Shown in pieces: positions 37,103 to 44,476 of a stretch of 64,000 nt of DNA. Position numbers and translations under genes: made by a program. Below the pieces are notes generated by a model. It made no database searches, was not told the DNA's origin, and worked only from the letters and a program-made list of their open reading frames with translations. The number at the start of each line of letters is the position of its first letter. Position 1 is the stretch's first letter. Origin of the DNA: Chryseobacterium daeguense DSM 19388 (GTDB taxonomy: Bacteria > Bacteroidota > Bacteroidia > Flavobacteriales > Weeksellaceae); assembly GCF_000430825.1 (NCBI RefSeq), contig NZ_AUMT01000008.1, positions 62,001-126,000 on the forward strand, in the 5' to 3' direction.

Positions 37103-38488
37103 ATGAAACAACTTGCGAAAAAAGCCAATATACTTGCGAAAAAATTAAAGGACGATAAAAGAATTGCAGAAAGCAATTATATAATCGCAAGATCATTATC
37201 CGGGCTGGAACTTCATAAAGAAAGTCTATCTTATGTACAGGAAGCTCTTCTACAGCCTTACACCCAAACCGATATTCTTCTTCAGGCAAAACTTCGGGAA
37301 ATAAAATCATACAATTTTTATGTACTCTTTTTAGAATCTCAAAGTGCAAAAGAACTAAAAGATATTTCTAAGCTTCTGAAAAACAATAAAGATACTGCAG
37401 CCATACACATTCTGGCAAGGATCTATGGAAACACTGCTGGTCAATATTTTGATAAACAACAGCTGGATTCTGCAGCATATTTTTACAAGCTGGACCTAAA
37501 TGAATTAAAAAAACTAAACGAAAAGAACGCATATCATTCATTTGCAGAACATTATACAGCTATAGGAAATCTGTATTTTCAGAAAAAAGATCTTGATTCA
37601 GCTTTTTATTACTACAAGAAAGCCTTTTCTTTAAAAACAAAATATAAAGACCCTATCCTATTTGTACAGTACATGACATTTGGGAAATATTATCAGGAAA
37701 AGAAAAATGAAAAAAAGGCGCTCAATTACTATTTAATGGCTATCCAGAATATTAGAGACAACTCCATCAACACTTTACTATTCAATGATTTAAATAAAAA
37801 AATAGCGGATATATACGGATTAATGGGCGATAAAGAAAAGCAAAATGAATATGAAACAGCCTATAAAAATACAGAGGATCAAATTTCACTCGAAAGAAGC
37901 AAAAGTGTAGATTATGCGTTAAATGTTGTTATAAAAGACCAGGAAAAAGAATATGAACGCTCAAAAAAGAAAAATTACTACTTGATTTTAGGCGGGATAT
38001 CCCTAATGGTTTTATTATTTATTGTTTTTTATAATATTCTTAGGAAAAATTTAAAACATAAAGAAACTCTGATTACTGAAGTAAATACTACACTACAAGA
38101 AAAAGACGAAATAATTTCTCAAAAAACATCAGAAACAGAGGAACTTCAACTAAAAGTAAATGATTCTTACAACAAGGTTATAGAACTCGCAAAAAAGAAT
38201 GATCCTATGTTTTATGAATGTTTCCAGGAGATTTATCCAGACTTTCAAAAAAAGCTTTTAGATTACAGTCCAGGCCTTAGAATCACCGAGCTTACGCTTT
38301 GTGCTTACACTTTTTTAGGCTTTACTATCAAAGATATTGCGGAGTATACACAGAAATCCATCAACACCATTAGAAACAGAAAGCAAAATCTTCGTAAAAA
38401 ATTTCTCATTCCTACTGAAAAAGATATGGGAATATGGCTTAGAGATTTAACGGGTAAAAAGGCAGATGAACAGTCTGATATTTATTGA
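37103..38488 (+). CDS. TPR-transmembrane-HTH regulator, N-terminally truncated
   Basis: 461 aa paralog of the broken gene upstream. TPR repeats (residues about 1-270, e.g. DSAFYYYKKAFSLKTKYKDP, KKALNYYLMAIQNI), one membrane segment (YYLILGGISLMVLLFIVFYNIL, about 297-318), a coiled coil (KHKETLITEVNTTLQEKDEI) and a C-terminal LuxR-type HTH (IKDIAEYTQKSINTIRNRKQNLRKKF). Compared with the paralog it lacks the signal peptide and about 50 N-terminal residues, so its TPRs would face the wrong side of the membrane unless another start is used. May be a relic. A membrane-tethered transcription regulator is the family's likely role. Confidence 0.75.
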   Translation: MKQLAKKANILAKKLKDDKRIAESNYIIARSLSGLELHKESLSYVQEALLQPYTQTDILLQAKLREIKSYNFYVLFLESQSAKELKDISKLLKNNKDTAAIHILARIYGNTAGQYFDKQQLDSAAYFYKLDLNELKKLNEKNAYHSFAEHYTAIGNLYFQKKDLDSAFYYYKKAFSLKTKYKDPILFVQYMTFGKYYQEKKNEKKALNYYLMAIQNIRDNSINTLLFNDLNKKIADIYGLMGDKEKQNEYETAYKNTEDQISLERSKSVDYALNVVIKDQEKEYERSKKKNYYLILGGISLMVLLFIVFYNILRKNLKHKETLITEVNTTLQEKDEIISQKTSETEELQLKVNDSYNKVIELAKKNDPMFYECFQEIYPDFQKKLLDYSPGLRITELTLCAYTFLGFTIKDIAEYTQKSINTIRNRKQNLRKKFLIPTEKDMGIWLRDLTGKKADEQSDIY

Positions 38489-39160
38489 TATATCAATTTT
38501 ATCAGCAAAAATCATTTACCTTCATATCAATCTTCCTTATTTCAATTAAAAATAATCAATAATTCTATATAAATTTTATAATATAAAAACCTTAATTGAA
38601 AAAAAATTATTAATCATTGCATATAATGTTTATACCTAACATTTTTTGACCTTGAGAAAAAATTACATATTGGATTAATACGAAAAACAAAATTGTAAAT
38701 CTATCCAAAAAGTTAAACAGCTTTTAAAGCCAATTTCTATAATTCCCATTTATTATCACAAAATTAAAAACCAAGAAAATATAAAAATCTTAATATTTTT
38801 CATTATCAAGTTGAAGTAATTCGAAAATAATATTACTGAAAATCAATAATTTAAATAAAACTAGTATTCAGATGGTATATCATTTTTTTTGTTTTAGCAC
38901 GTAATTTTCATCTATTTGCATAAGTAAATAATGAATAATCTTTTTTTAAAAATTATTAAACACAAATGATGAAAAAATTTATATCAATTAGATTCTGTAA
39001 AATCTTCCTGGTATAATCACACTTCAAAAAGTAAAACTTTTGAAATTATTTCAATTTAAAATTAGATTTAAAATTTTACTAAAAACACAAGCAATGGTGA
39101 ATTTTAATTTCAAAAAATAACTACACGTTTTTTTTGATTTTAAAAATCTAGAAACACAAG
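38489..39160 (+). other. Decayed region with repeated gene-start modules
   Basis: No intact gene. Around 38862-38895 the sequence repeats (about 80% over 32 bases) the region upstream of the second TPR gene (36894-36926), ending in ATTTTTTTTGTTT. Three starts with the same AAACACAA leader open short ORFs at 38966 (16 aa), 39094 (8 aa) and 39161. Looks like remnants of further tandem copies of the TPR regulator locus. Confidence 0.45.
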
Positions 39161-39178
39161 ATGAAAAAATTTTTAATG

Positions 39179-39214
39179 CAAAAGGCAATATCCTTCATTG
39201 TATATTGCCTTTTT
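39179..39214 (+). terminator. Rho-independent terminator
   Basis: AAAGGCAATAT / ATATTGCCTTTTT stem-loop with T-run, only 18 bases after the ATG at 39161. It would end plus-strand transcripts arriving from the TPR region. Confidence 0.7.
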
Positions 39215-39307
39215 CTTAAACCTCATCTAATTTTACAAATAATATTCTTTTATATATATTTTTCAATAATAATGCCGGTGAATGTAATGTTCATCGGCTT
39301 ATTTTTT

Positions 39308-39345
39308 AAAATAAAAAGGCAGCCCAAAAAAAATGGACTGCCTTC
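39308..39345 (-). terminator. Rho-independent terminator after slipin gene
   Basis: On the minus strand a GAAGGCAGTCCA / TGGGCTGCCTTT stem is followed by T-rich sequence, 25 bases beyond the slipin stop. Confidence 0.8.
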
Positions 39346-39369
39346 AATATAATGATAGTTATTAGTTTT

Positions 39370-40467
39370 CTATTTTGCGAATATTTCCTTCAGCTGAGAA
39401 ACGATATTACTGTTTCCGGATACGGTGATATCTCCAATTTTATCGGCAATTTTCTCCATATATTCCATTTCTTTCAGCTTCCAAAGTACTTCATTTTCTT
39501 CCATCAGCTTTGCCGTATTCAGCAAACTTCTTGTGGAAGCCGTTTCTTCACGACGCATAATGCTGTTTGCCTGAGCTTTTTTCTCTGCAATTAACACCTG
39601 ATTCATGATTTCTTTCATTTCGCCAGTGAGAATTACATCTCGGATGCCCGCGTCAGAAGCCATCAGACCAAGATCTGCTGCCTTGTTTCCAAGGTTTTCC
39701 AGGATTTCCTTACCTACAGAATCTTTTTTCAACAGTAATTCATCTAAAGTCAGCGCACCTACGAATTCACGGAGGGCAAGCTGCATCAGGATATACAATT
39801 GTTTGTCATAATCTTTATTTTCCATTAGTGCTTTCTCAATATTTTCTACCTGAAAACGCACATAAAAATTAATCCTAAGCATCGCTTTATCCTTTGTAAG
39901 AAGTTCCTGACCTGCAATTTCCATTTGCTGCATACGCATATCAACGGATTTTATTTCCACAGAAATTTCGTTATTCCAGAAATAGTATGTTCCGGCTTCC
40001 AGAACTTTGACTAATTTTCCATCAATAAACAAAAGACCTTTATATTGATTCGTAACAATAAGTTTTCTCACGAAATTTTTCAATTTCATATTTTCAAGAA
40101 GAGTTTTGGAGATATTTTCTGTAATCTCAACCTTCGTTAAATCAGCTTTTTGAAACTCTCTATTCAAAATTCCCTTCCAGAAAGCATACTGTCCTACATT
40201 CAGAACTTCTTTAAAAATTCCGTTTTCAAACATCAGTGCAATTTCACCATCTTTTACTTCAATGACCTCCAACATAGATTTTAGACTTTCATTTTTCAAT
40301 AAAAGGGTAAGCTCATTGTTTGTTTTAAACAAAGATCTCATATCATAAATCTCTACAGACTTATTTCCAAAAATCCATTGACTGCCTTCTTTCAAAATTT
40401 CGATTAAGTTTCCGTTTCTGAAAACCAAACCTACCTGATATGCATTAATTTGTACTTTATTAATCAT
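39370..40467 (-). CDS. Slipin family (SPFH/band-7) protein with triplicated N-terminal motif
   Basis: 365 aa. A GLxFxxGxLxxxLxxGxYxFW motif occurs three times (GLVFRNGNLIEILKEGSQWIF, ALMFENGIFKEVLNVGQYAFW and GLLFIDGKLVKVLEAGTYYFW; residues about 13, 78 and 143), the last leading into a complete SPFH domain (VDMRMQQMEIAGQELLTKDKAMLRINFYVRF ... LREFVGALTLDELL ... AADLGLMASDAGIRDVILTGEMKEIMNQVLIAEKKAQA). No membrane segment is evident. Such slipins occur in bacterial RNA-repair operons (with RtcB, Ro and tRNA-like RNAs). Here the permuted tRNA-like locus lies just upstream on the same strand, ending in its own terminator. Confidence 0.9.
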   Translation of the reverse strand: MINKVQINAYQVGLVFRNGNLIEILKEGSQWIFGNKSVEIYDMRSLFKTNNELTLLLKNESLKSMLEVIEVKDGEIALMFENGIFKEVLNVGQYAFWKGILNREFQKADLTKVEITENISKTLLENMKLKNFVRKLIVTNQYKGLLFIDGKLVKVLEAGTYYFWNNEISVEIKSVDMRMQQMEIAGQELLTKDKAMLRINFYVRFQVENIEKALMENKDYDKQLYILMQLALREFVGALTLDELLLKKDSVGKEILENLGNKAADLGLMASDAGIRDVILTGEMKEIMNQVLIAEKKAQANSIMRREETASTRSLLNTAKLMEENEVLWKLKEMEYMEKIADKIGDITVSGNSNIVSQLKEIFAK

Positions 40468-40810
40468 TGTTTATATTTTTAATAGTTATTATTTTAAAAT
40501 AAGGAGAATCCAAGATTTTTCTTCCAAAAATGGCGGAAGTAAGATTTTCGGAAAAAATCCGTTTATATCAGACCAATAATTCTTAAATCTGTTTCTAAAA
40601 AATTTTATTAAAGTTGTTATCCAATCACTTATTTGTGATCTCAATACCATTTTATAGAATTTCTTTAGAAATTTATTCAACGATTATTAATCTTCCATTA
40701 AATTTCATTTTTCAGAAAAGTCTTTCTTGCAGGCTTTTTCAAAATGTTAATTTAACAACTGAAAAAACTCAGATTTCTCCTGAAGAATATTTTTATTGAG
40801 ATATTCAACT
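40468..40810 (-). other. Slipin leader region
   Basis: About 340 bases between the RNA locus terminator and the slipin start. A 63-codon ORF (40489-40680, minus) is open but rich in Phe, Lys and Trp without a recognisable fold; I do not support it as a gene. Presumably contains the slipin promoter. Confidence 0.4.
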
Positions 40811-40839
40811 CGAAAAAAAATAGATTTTTAGTCTATTTT
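40811..40839 (-). terminator. Rho-independent terminator of permuted tRNA-like locus
   Basis: AAATAGA / TCTATTT stem with CTAAAAA loop followed by eight T on the minus strand, directly after tRNA-like unit 2. Confidence 0.88.
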
Positions 40840-40921
40840 CAAACTACAGTGACAGTGTAGTGCTCTGACCAAACTGAGCTACCTCATTCGAAGTGAGGGT
40901 GGGAGTCGAACCCACGCATCC
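40840..40921 (-). ncRNA. Permuted tRNA-like RNA, unit 2 (Asp GUC anticodon)
   Basis: On the minus strand the order is: T arm (GTGGG TTCGACT CCCAC), acceptor 3' strand CCTCACT, linker TCG, acceptor 5' strand AATGAGG, TA, D arm (GCTC AGTTTGGTCA GAGC), A, anticodon arm (CTACA CTGTCAC TGTAG). The 3' half thus precedes the 5' half. Tertiary positions fit tRNA: U8, A14, G15, GG in the D loop, A21, C48, and UUCGA in the T loop. The acceptor pairs 6 of 7. The ends fall in the variable loop, and the acceptor end is closed by UCG, so as transcribed it cannot be charged. A terminator follows immediately. Confidence 0.72.
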
Positions 40922-40927
40922 AAAAAA

Positions 40928-40998
40928 GCTATTACTCTAACCTGACTGAGTTATATTCCCCTACGGAAATAGAAGGATTCGAACCTCCGACCCATAGC
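40928..40998 (-). ncRNA. Permuted tRNA-like RNA, unit 1
   Basis: Minus-strand order: GCTAT (anticodon stem 3' strand), GGGTC (variable, 44-48), T arm GGAGG TTCGAAT CCTTC, acceptor 3' strand TATTTCC, linker GTAG, acceptor 5' strand GGGAATA, TA, D arm ACTC AGTCAGGTTA GAGT, A, ATAGC (anticodon stem 5' strand). Every stem pairs (acceptor 7/7 with one G-U, anticodon stem 5/5) and the tertiary positions U8-A14, G15-C48, A26-G44, G18G19 and UUCGA are all present. The termini lie in the anticodon loop, as in permuted tRNA genes of some algae, or as in a tRNA mimic with a capped acceptor such as a bacterial Y RNA module. Confidence 0.75.
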
Positions 40999-41120
40999 AC
41001 ATGGCGGAATTTTCTGGTAAACTCCTTAAACCTTCAGGTCAAGCTGAACAGAAAAAAATAATGTTTCTCAACAAAATTTCCTGCAATGGCGCTATACAGA
41101 AACACCCAACAAGACCAGTC
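40999..41120 (-). ncRNA. 5' part of the tRNA-like transcript, possible third degenerate unit
   Basis: Continuous with units 1 and 2. Contains a capped acceptor-like hairpin (TTGACC TGAA GGTTTAA), then a D-arm-like GGAG ... TTCC, and a 7-bp hairpin TGTTTCT / AGAAACA (41062-41104). No clear T arm. Weak evidence for a third unit. Confidence 0.35.
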
Positions 41121-41131
41121 TGATATTTTGA

Positions 41132-41157
41132 CTAAAATTTGTTTTTCAAAATTTTAG
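41132..41157 (-). promoter_or_regulatory. Hairpin near 5' end of tRNA-like transcript
   Basis: CTAAAATTT / AAATTTTAG perfect 9-bp stem with an 8-base loop, between a promoter-like TTACTTTG (about 41180-41187, minus) and the first RNA unit. May stabilise the 5' end or mark an independent terminator. Confidence 0.4.
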
Positions 41158-41225
41158 TGTTATTTCATTTTGATGATGCAAAGTAAAAGTCTTATTGCGC
41201 AATCTTTTTGCGTAAAATATTTTAA

Positions 41226-41314
41226 TGTGATTTTTTTATTATTGGAACTTAAAGTGAGGCAATCTAATTTTATTATTGAGATTGCTTCGTCGCTTCACTT
41301 CTCGCAATGACAGG
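41226..41314. repeat. Short palindrome (GAGGCAATCT...AGATTGCTTC)
   Basis: A small inverted repeat followed by CGTCGCTTCACTTCTCGCAATGACA, the common 'TGTCATTGCGAGAAGTGAAGCGACGAAGCAATCTC'-type intergenic repeat in part; only half of it is present. Confidence 0.45.
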
Positions 41315-41389
41315 ACAATACTGAAATAAAAAAGCCTCCTAATAAAGGAAGCTTTTGTTATATTTTTACATTGCTAAATTGCAACATTA

Positions 41390-41938
41390 CTATTGTTGCA
41401 GGCACCAATGTAATATTTTTGCAATATTCTTCGCATCATCCACCCCTCTGTGATGTGTGCCTTCAAGCTTGAAATTCAATTCACCTAAAGCTCTTGCCAT
41501 ACCGACACTTTTTCGAACAGTCGGATGTAATTCTCCGAATAATGTCTTCATATTGATATGGTCATCACTCAAAGGATAATCCACATTGAACCTTCTTGCC
41601 TGATTTTTAAGCATGTTTAGATCGTAGTTTCCATAGCTTGCCCAAGTAAGGTCTTCAGAATTGTACTCTGCTCTCAGAATATCTAATGCATCATCGAGCA
41701 AAATGCCTTCAGCATCAAGCATTTGCTGAGTAATTGAAGTCAGTTCCGTGCAAAACGGACTTACTTTTGAGAATTGAGGTTTTACTAAAATTCCTTCATT
41801 TTGTGAAATTTTACCGGTTTTTGCATCCATAATACAAACTCCGATTTCTATGATTTCACTTTCCTGTCCTCTCGGCGGCCGGTCATTCCAACATGTGGCT
41901 TCGAGGTCTATAATTAATATATTTTCTGTTGTTTTCAC
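41390..41938 (-). CDS. DEDDh 3'-5' exonuclease (ERI-1/KapD-like)
   Basis: 182 aa exonuclease. ExoI motif IIDLEATCW (D-x-E-A-T-C-W, typical of the ERI-1/3'hExo/KapD branch that acts on RNA), ExoII around YGNYDLNML, ExoIII HHRGVDDAKNIAKIL with the general-base His and Asp. Thus all DEDDh residues are present. Probably trims 3' ends of structured RNA; the substrate is inferred. A close paralog is the next gene, and the permuted tRNA-like RNAs lie just downstream on the same strand. Confidence 0.88.
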   Translation of the reverse strand: MKTTENILIIDLEATCWNDRPPRGQESEIIEIGVCIMDAKTGKISQNEGILVKPQFSKVSPFCTELTSITQQMLDAEGILLDDALDILRAEYNSEDLTWASYGNYDLNMLKNQARRFNVDYPLSDDHINMKTLFGELHPTVRKSVGMARALGELNFKLEGTHHRGVDDAKNIAKILHWCLQQ

Positions 41939-41954
41939 TTTTTTTTAAATGTTT

Positions 41955-42035
41955 AAAAGGCAATGAAGATGGGTGCGGGAAGATGTAAGTTTACAGTACG
42001 TAATTCACTTCCTCCTCCAGCTTCAAACTTCCGGC
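41955..42035. repeat. GGAAGATG-type intergenic repeat
   Basis: Words GAAGATGGGTGCGGGAAGATG and CTTCCTCCTCCAGCTTCAAACTTCC in inverted arrangement between the two exonuclease genes; same family as at 23503 and 45303. Confidence 0.45.
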
Positions 42036-42041
42036 CCATGA

Positions 42042-42587
42042 TTATTCCAAAATTTTCCTTAAAATTCTGGCTGCATTGTAAGCATCGTCTGCTCCGCTGT
42101 GATGTTGACCTTCAAAATCCATGTGCATAGCACGAAGGGCTCTTTTCAAACCCATCATTTTATGAAGTCCGTTATAATGTTTGAATTGATGCATCACATT
42201 AATATAATTTTCTGAAAAAGGATTTTCAATACCGAGATACTCGCACTGTTCCATGATCTGCTCTTTATCAAAATTTCCAAACCCTGCCCATGTAAGCGAT
42301 GTCGAATCGTATTCATCCCTGATCTTTTCACAGGCTTCTTCAAAATGAATTCCTTTTTCTTTAATTAATTGCGGCGTAATTCCCGTAAGATCAGTACAGA
42401 ATTTACTGATTTTAGACCTTTCAGGAATGACATAAATACTTTGCTTTTTGGCAATTATGTTTGTATTTCTGTTTAATTCGCAAATTCCTATTTCTATAAT
42501 ATCGGTTTTTTGACCAGGCGGGATCCTGTCGTTTTCCCAGCATGTGGCTTCTAAATCGATGATTAATATTTTGTTTGTTGTTTTCAT
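42042..42587 (-). CDS. DEDDh 3'-5' exonuclease (ERI-1/KapD-like), paralog
   Basis: 181 aa, close relative of the neighbouring exonuclease: IIDLEATCWENDRIPPGQKTDIIEIGICEL, TDLTGITPQLI, WAGFGNFDKEQI and HHSGADDAYNAARIL. All DEDDh residues are present. Such tandem exonucleases suggest two substrates or a heteromer. Same strand and module as the slipin and tRNA array. Confidence 0.88.
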   Translation of the reverse strand: MKTTNKILIIDLEATCWENDRIPPGQKTDIIEIGICELNRNTNIIAKKQSIYVIPERSKISKFCTDLTGITPQLIKEKGIHFEEACEKIRDEYDSTSLTWAGFGNFDKEQIMEQCEYLGIENPFSENYINVMHQFKHYNGLHKMMGLKRALRAMHMDFEGQHHSGADDAYNAARILRKILE

Positions 42588-42743
42588 AGTTTACATTTTA
42601 AAAAGGATCGAAATTGAGTTTATTAATAAAACTCTACACAGCAATTTTCATTCTGAAAGAATCAACTACACTTTTCATAATAAGCCTAGTACTTTTAAAT
42701 AGTAAAGCACACATAAGAAAAATCAAAGATTTTCGTTTATAGT

Positions 42744-43298
42744 TTATATTTCTAATCCATTATTCTTCATCTGAGTAACATGTCTTTGAGCATGAAGAGA
42801 AAGGAAATAAATATATTCGTACACATTGATTTTCCCCAATTCATTTACAGTCATTGTTGTTTTACAGAGAAGACCTTCACCGTTCTTCATTATATTTAAA
42901 TAGTTTAAACATTGATTATATTGCAGAGAAATTAAACTTCTAATTTCATTTAAATCCAATTCTCCTTTTGGCTCCATATGCTTCGGTCTTATCCACTCAA
43001 AAGCACCATACTCACCTACTTTTTCAAATTTCTCTTTATCGAAGCTGTAATTTTTTATTTCAAAATTTAAATCAAGATTTTGATAATTCCGCTTTGCTTT
43101 TTTTGAGCCTTTTTCAATGAGAATCAACAAATAAAAGTTCGTCAGATAAATATGTTCTAAAATCTGCTGAACTGTCCAACCTCCATTTGAAGGCTGAAAG
43201 TTCATCATTTCTTTATCTTTATCAAACCATCTGTCGACCTCATCAAAACTGAGTTTCAAATGCATTTTTATATCCTGAATTAATCTAAAAATATCCAT
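42744..43298 (-). CDS. DinB family protein
   Basis: 184 aa four-helix-bundle protein: HLKLSFDEVDRWFDKDKEMMNFQPSNGGWTVQQILEHIYLTN (metal His in the GGWTVQQILEHI segment) and IYFLSLHAQRHVTQM (H-x-x-R/H-H C-terminal metal site). DinB-like metal-dependent transferases of the YfiT/DUF664 kind; often thiol-transferases. The start overlaps the stop of the cREC gene by one base, so it belongs to this module. Confidence 0.83.
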   Translation of the reverse strand: MDIFRLIQDIKMHLKLSFDEVDRWFDKDKEMMNFQPSNGGWTVQQILEHIYLTNFYLLILIEKGSKKAKRNYQNLDLNFEIKNYSFDKEKFEKVGEYGAFEWIRPKHMEPKGELDLNEIRSLISLQYNQCLNYLNIMKNGEGLLCKTTMTVNELGKINVYEYIYFLSLHAQRHVTQMKNNGLEI

Positions 43299-43669
43299 TA
43301 CAATATTTTAAAGTTTTTTAAAAGGCTTTCAATATTTTCCTTTCCAACAGGATTCATGGAGTGACAATAAAATTGTGGTAAGTCTAAATAATTATCCAGA
43401 CAATATTCCACCAGCCATTTTGCACAATCGTAACCTGTTTTTTCAACAAATTCCTGAGAATTCTTTTCCAAATAATGTTCATCTGCAAGATCGTGGTCAA
43501 AAGAAATCATTTCCGGAAGTCCTTTTTCCAAAATCCTATTGACAAACTGCTCGTAATTTCGAACAATATGCCAGTCTTTCCTGAGGAAAATATCCTGTTT
43601 TGTATAATGATACGCCTCAATCGGATATCTTATATCGTCCAGAAATATTAATCTTTTTGTTAGTTCCAT
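43298..43669 (-). CDS. Cyclic-phosphate-processing receiver-domain protein (cREC-like)
   Basis: 123 aa receiver-like fold: LIFLDDIRYPIEAYHY (acidic pair after strand 1), MISFDHDLADEHYLEK (D-H-D-L) and LPQFYCHSMNPVGKENIESLLKNF. The FLDDxR...SFDHDLxD...HSxNPxG pattern is that of the cyclic-phosphate-processing receiver domain described in RNA-repair contexts. Likely acts on 2',3'-cyclic phosphate ends; inference from family. Operon with DinB (1-base overlap) and the ATP-grasp genes (10-base gap). Confidence 0.82.
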   Translation of the reverse strand: MELTKRLIFLDDIRYPIEAYHYTKQDIFLRKDWHIVRNYEQFVNRILEKGLPEMISFDHDLADEHYLEKNSQEFVEKTGYDCAKWLVEYCLDNYLDLPQFYCHSMNPVGKENIESLLKNFKIL

Positions 43670-43679
43670 TGCTTATCTT

Positions 43680-44456
43680 TTAATTGGAAAAATAAATATT
43701 CAAAGCTTTGATAATACTTTTCACGTTGGTATTGGGATAAAATCCGGAACTGTTGATGCAGTTTATTTCAACGATTTTCCAGCCTTCATCCGTTAAACAA
43801 ATATCCATTACAAAAGCTTTTTCAAGATTAAAAAGTTGGATCATTTCATTGGCAAAATTTAATCCGTCTTCTGAAACTTTTTCTTCGAAAGGAGCATTAT
43901 CATTGAATTTATAATATCCTGCATCTATGATTTGTCCACCGACAATCCAGAGTCTTGCCTCTTTAATTGTCTGTTTGGTTTCAGAAATTTGAATCAAAGA
44001 ATCTTCTGTAATTCTATTCGATTGACTTTTCAATGCTTCAAAAACAAAATCATTCCATTCTGTTTCATTAAAAACTTTTCCTGTAAAAATTTTCGCTTCA
44101 TTATAAGGTTTAATGAATTTTAATTCATCTTTTTTCCAAATCAAATTTTCTGAAATTTTATGAATGGAAATTTTGTGATTCAAAAGGTTTTCACCATAAT
44201 ATTTGGAATACACTTCATACAGGTGATTTCCTCCGTAAAAAGAACCGGGAAACCAGTCGGCATTTTGTTTTGCCAATCTTGCAATCGTCACCGAACCATA
44301 TACGAAAACATCTTTCCTGTCTGTTTCGAAATCTATTTTTTCTGCATTTGGAGGAATATTAATTACGTGATAGTCAATATTTAATTCTTCTAAAGCATCA
44401 AAAATTTTGTAATGATCGGGATCTAAATACACATTAGCCTGAACTAAAAAATACAT
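43680..44456 (-). CDS. ATP-grasp domain protein
   Basis: 258 aa. ATP-grasp-like C-terminal part: EARLWIVGGQIIDAGYYKF, AFVMDICLTDEGWKIVEINCINSSGFYPN (Mg/ATP ligands D...E-I-N). The N-terminal half (NVYLDPDHYKIFDALEELNIDYHVINIP) resembles the DUF4343-type pre-ATP-grasp domain. Forms amide or similar bonds using ATP; substrate unknown. Paired with a RimK-like ATP-grasp upstream, in the RNA-processing module. Confidence 0.78.
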   Translation of the reverse strand: MYFLVQANVYLDPDHYKIFDALEELNIDYHVINIPPNAEKIDFETDRKDVFVYGSVTIARLAKQNADWFPGSFYGGNHLYEVYSKYYGENLLNHKISIHKISENLIWKKDELKFIKPYNEAKIFTGKVFNETEWNDFVFEALKSQSNRITEDSLIQISETKQTIKEARLWIVGGQIIDAGYYKFNDNAPFEEKVSEDGLNFANEMIQLFNLEKAFVMDICLTDEGWKIVEINCINSSGFYPNTNVKSIIKALNIYFSN

Positions 44457-44476
44457 GGTTACTAGTTTTAAGTTGT

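Noticed and set aside
39161..39352. 63-aa hydrophobic protein
   Set aside because: A terminator hairpin lies 18 bases into it and the rest is low-complexity hydrophobic translation of AT-rich DNA.
40489..40680. 63-codon ORF between the RNA locus and slipin
   Set aside because: No recognisable domain, odd composition (many Phe, Lys, Trp), no supporting start context.
40840..41120. tmRNA or RNase P RNA
   Set aside because: No tag-peptide frame or pseudoknot signature; the T-arm/D-arm order fits permuted tRNA halves better.
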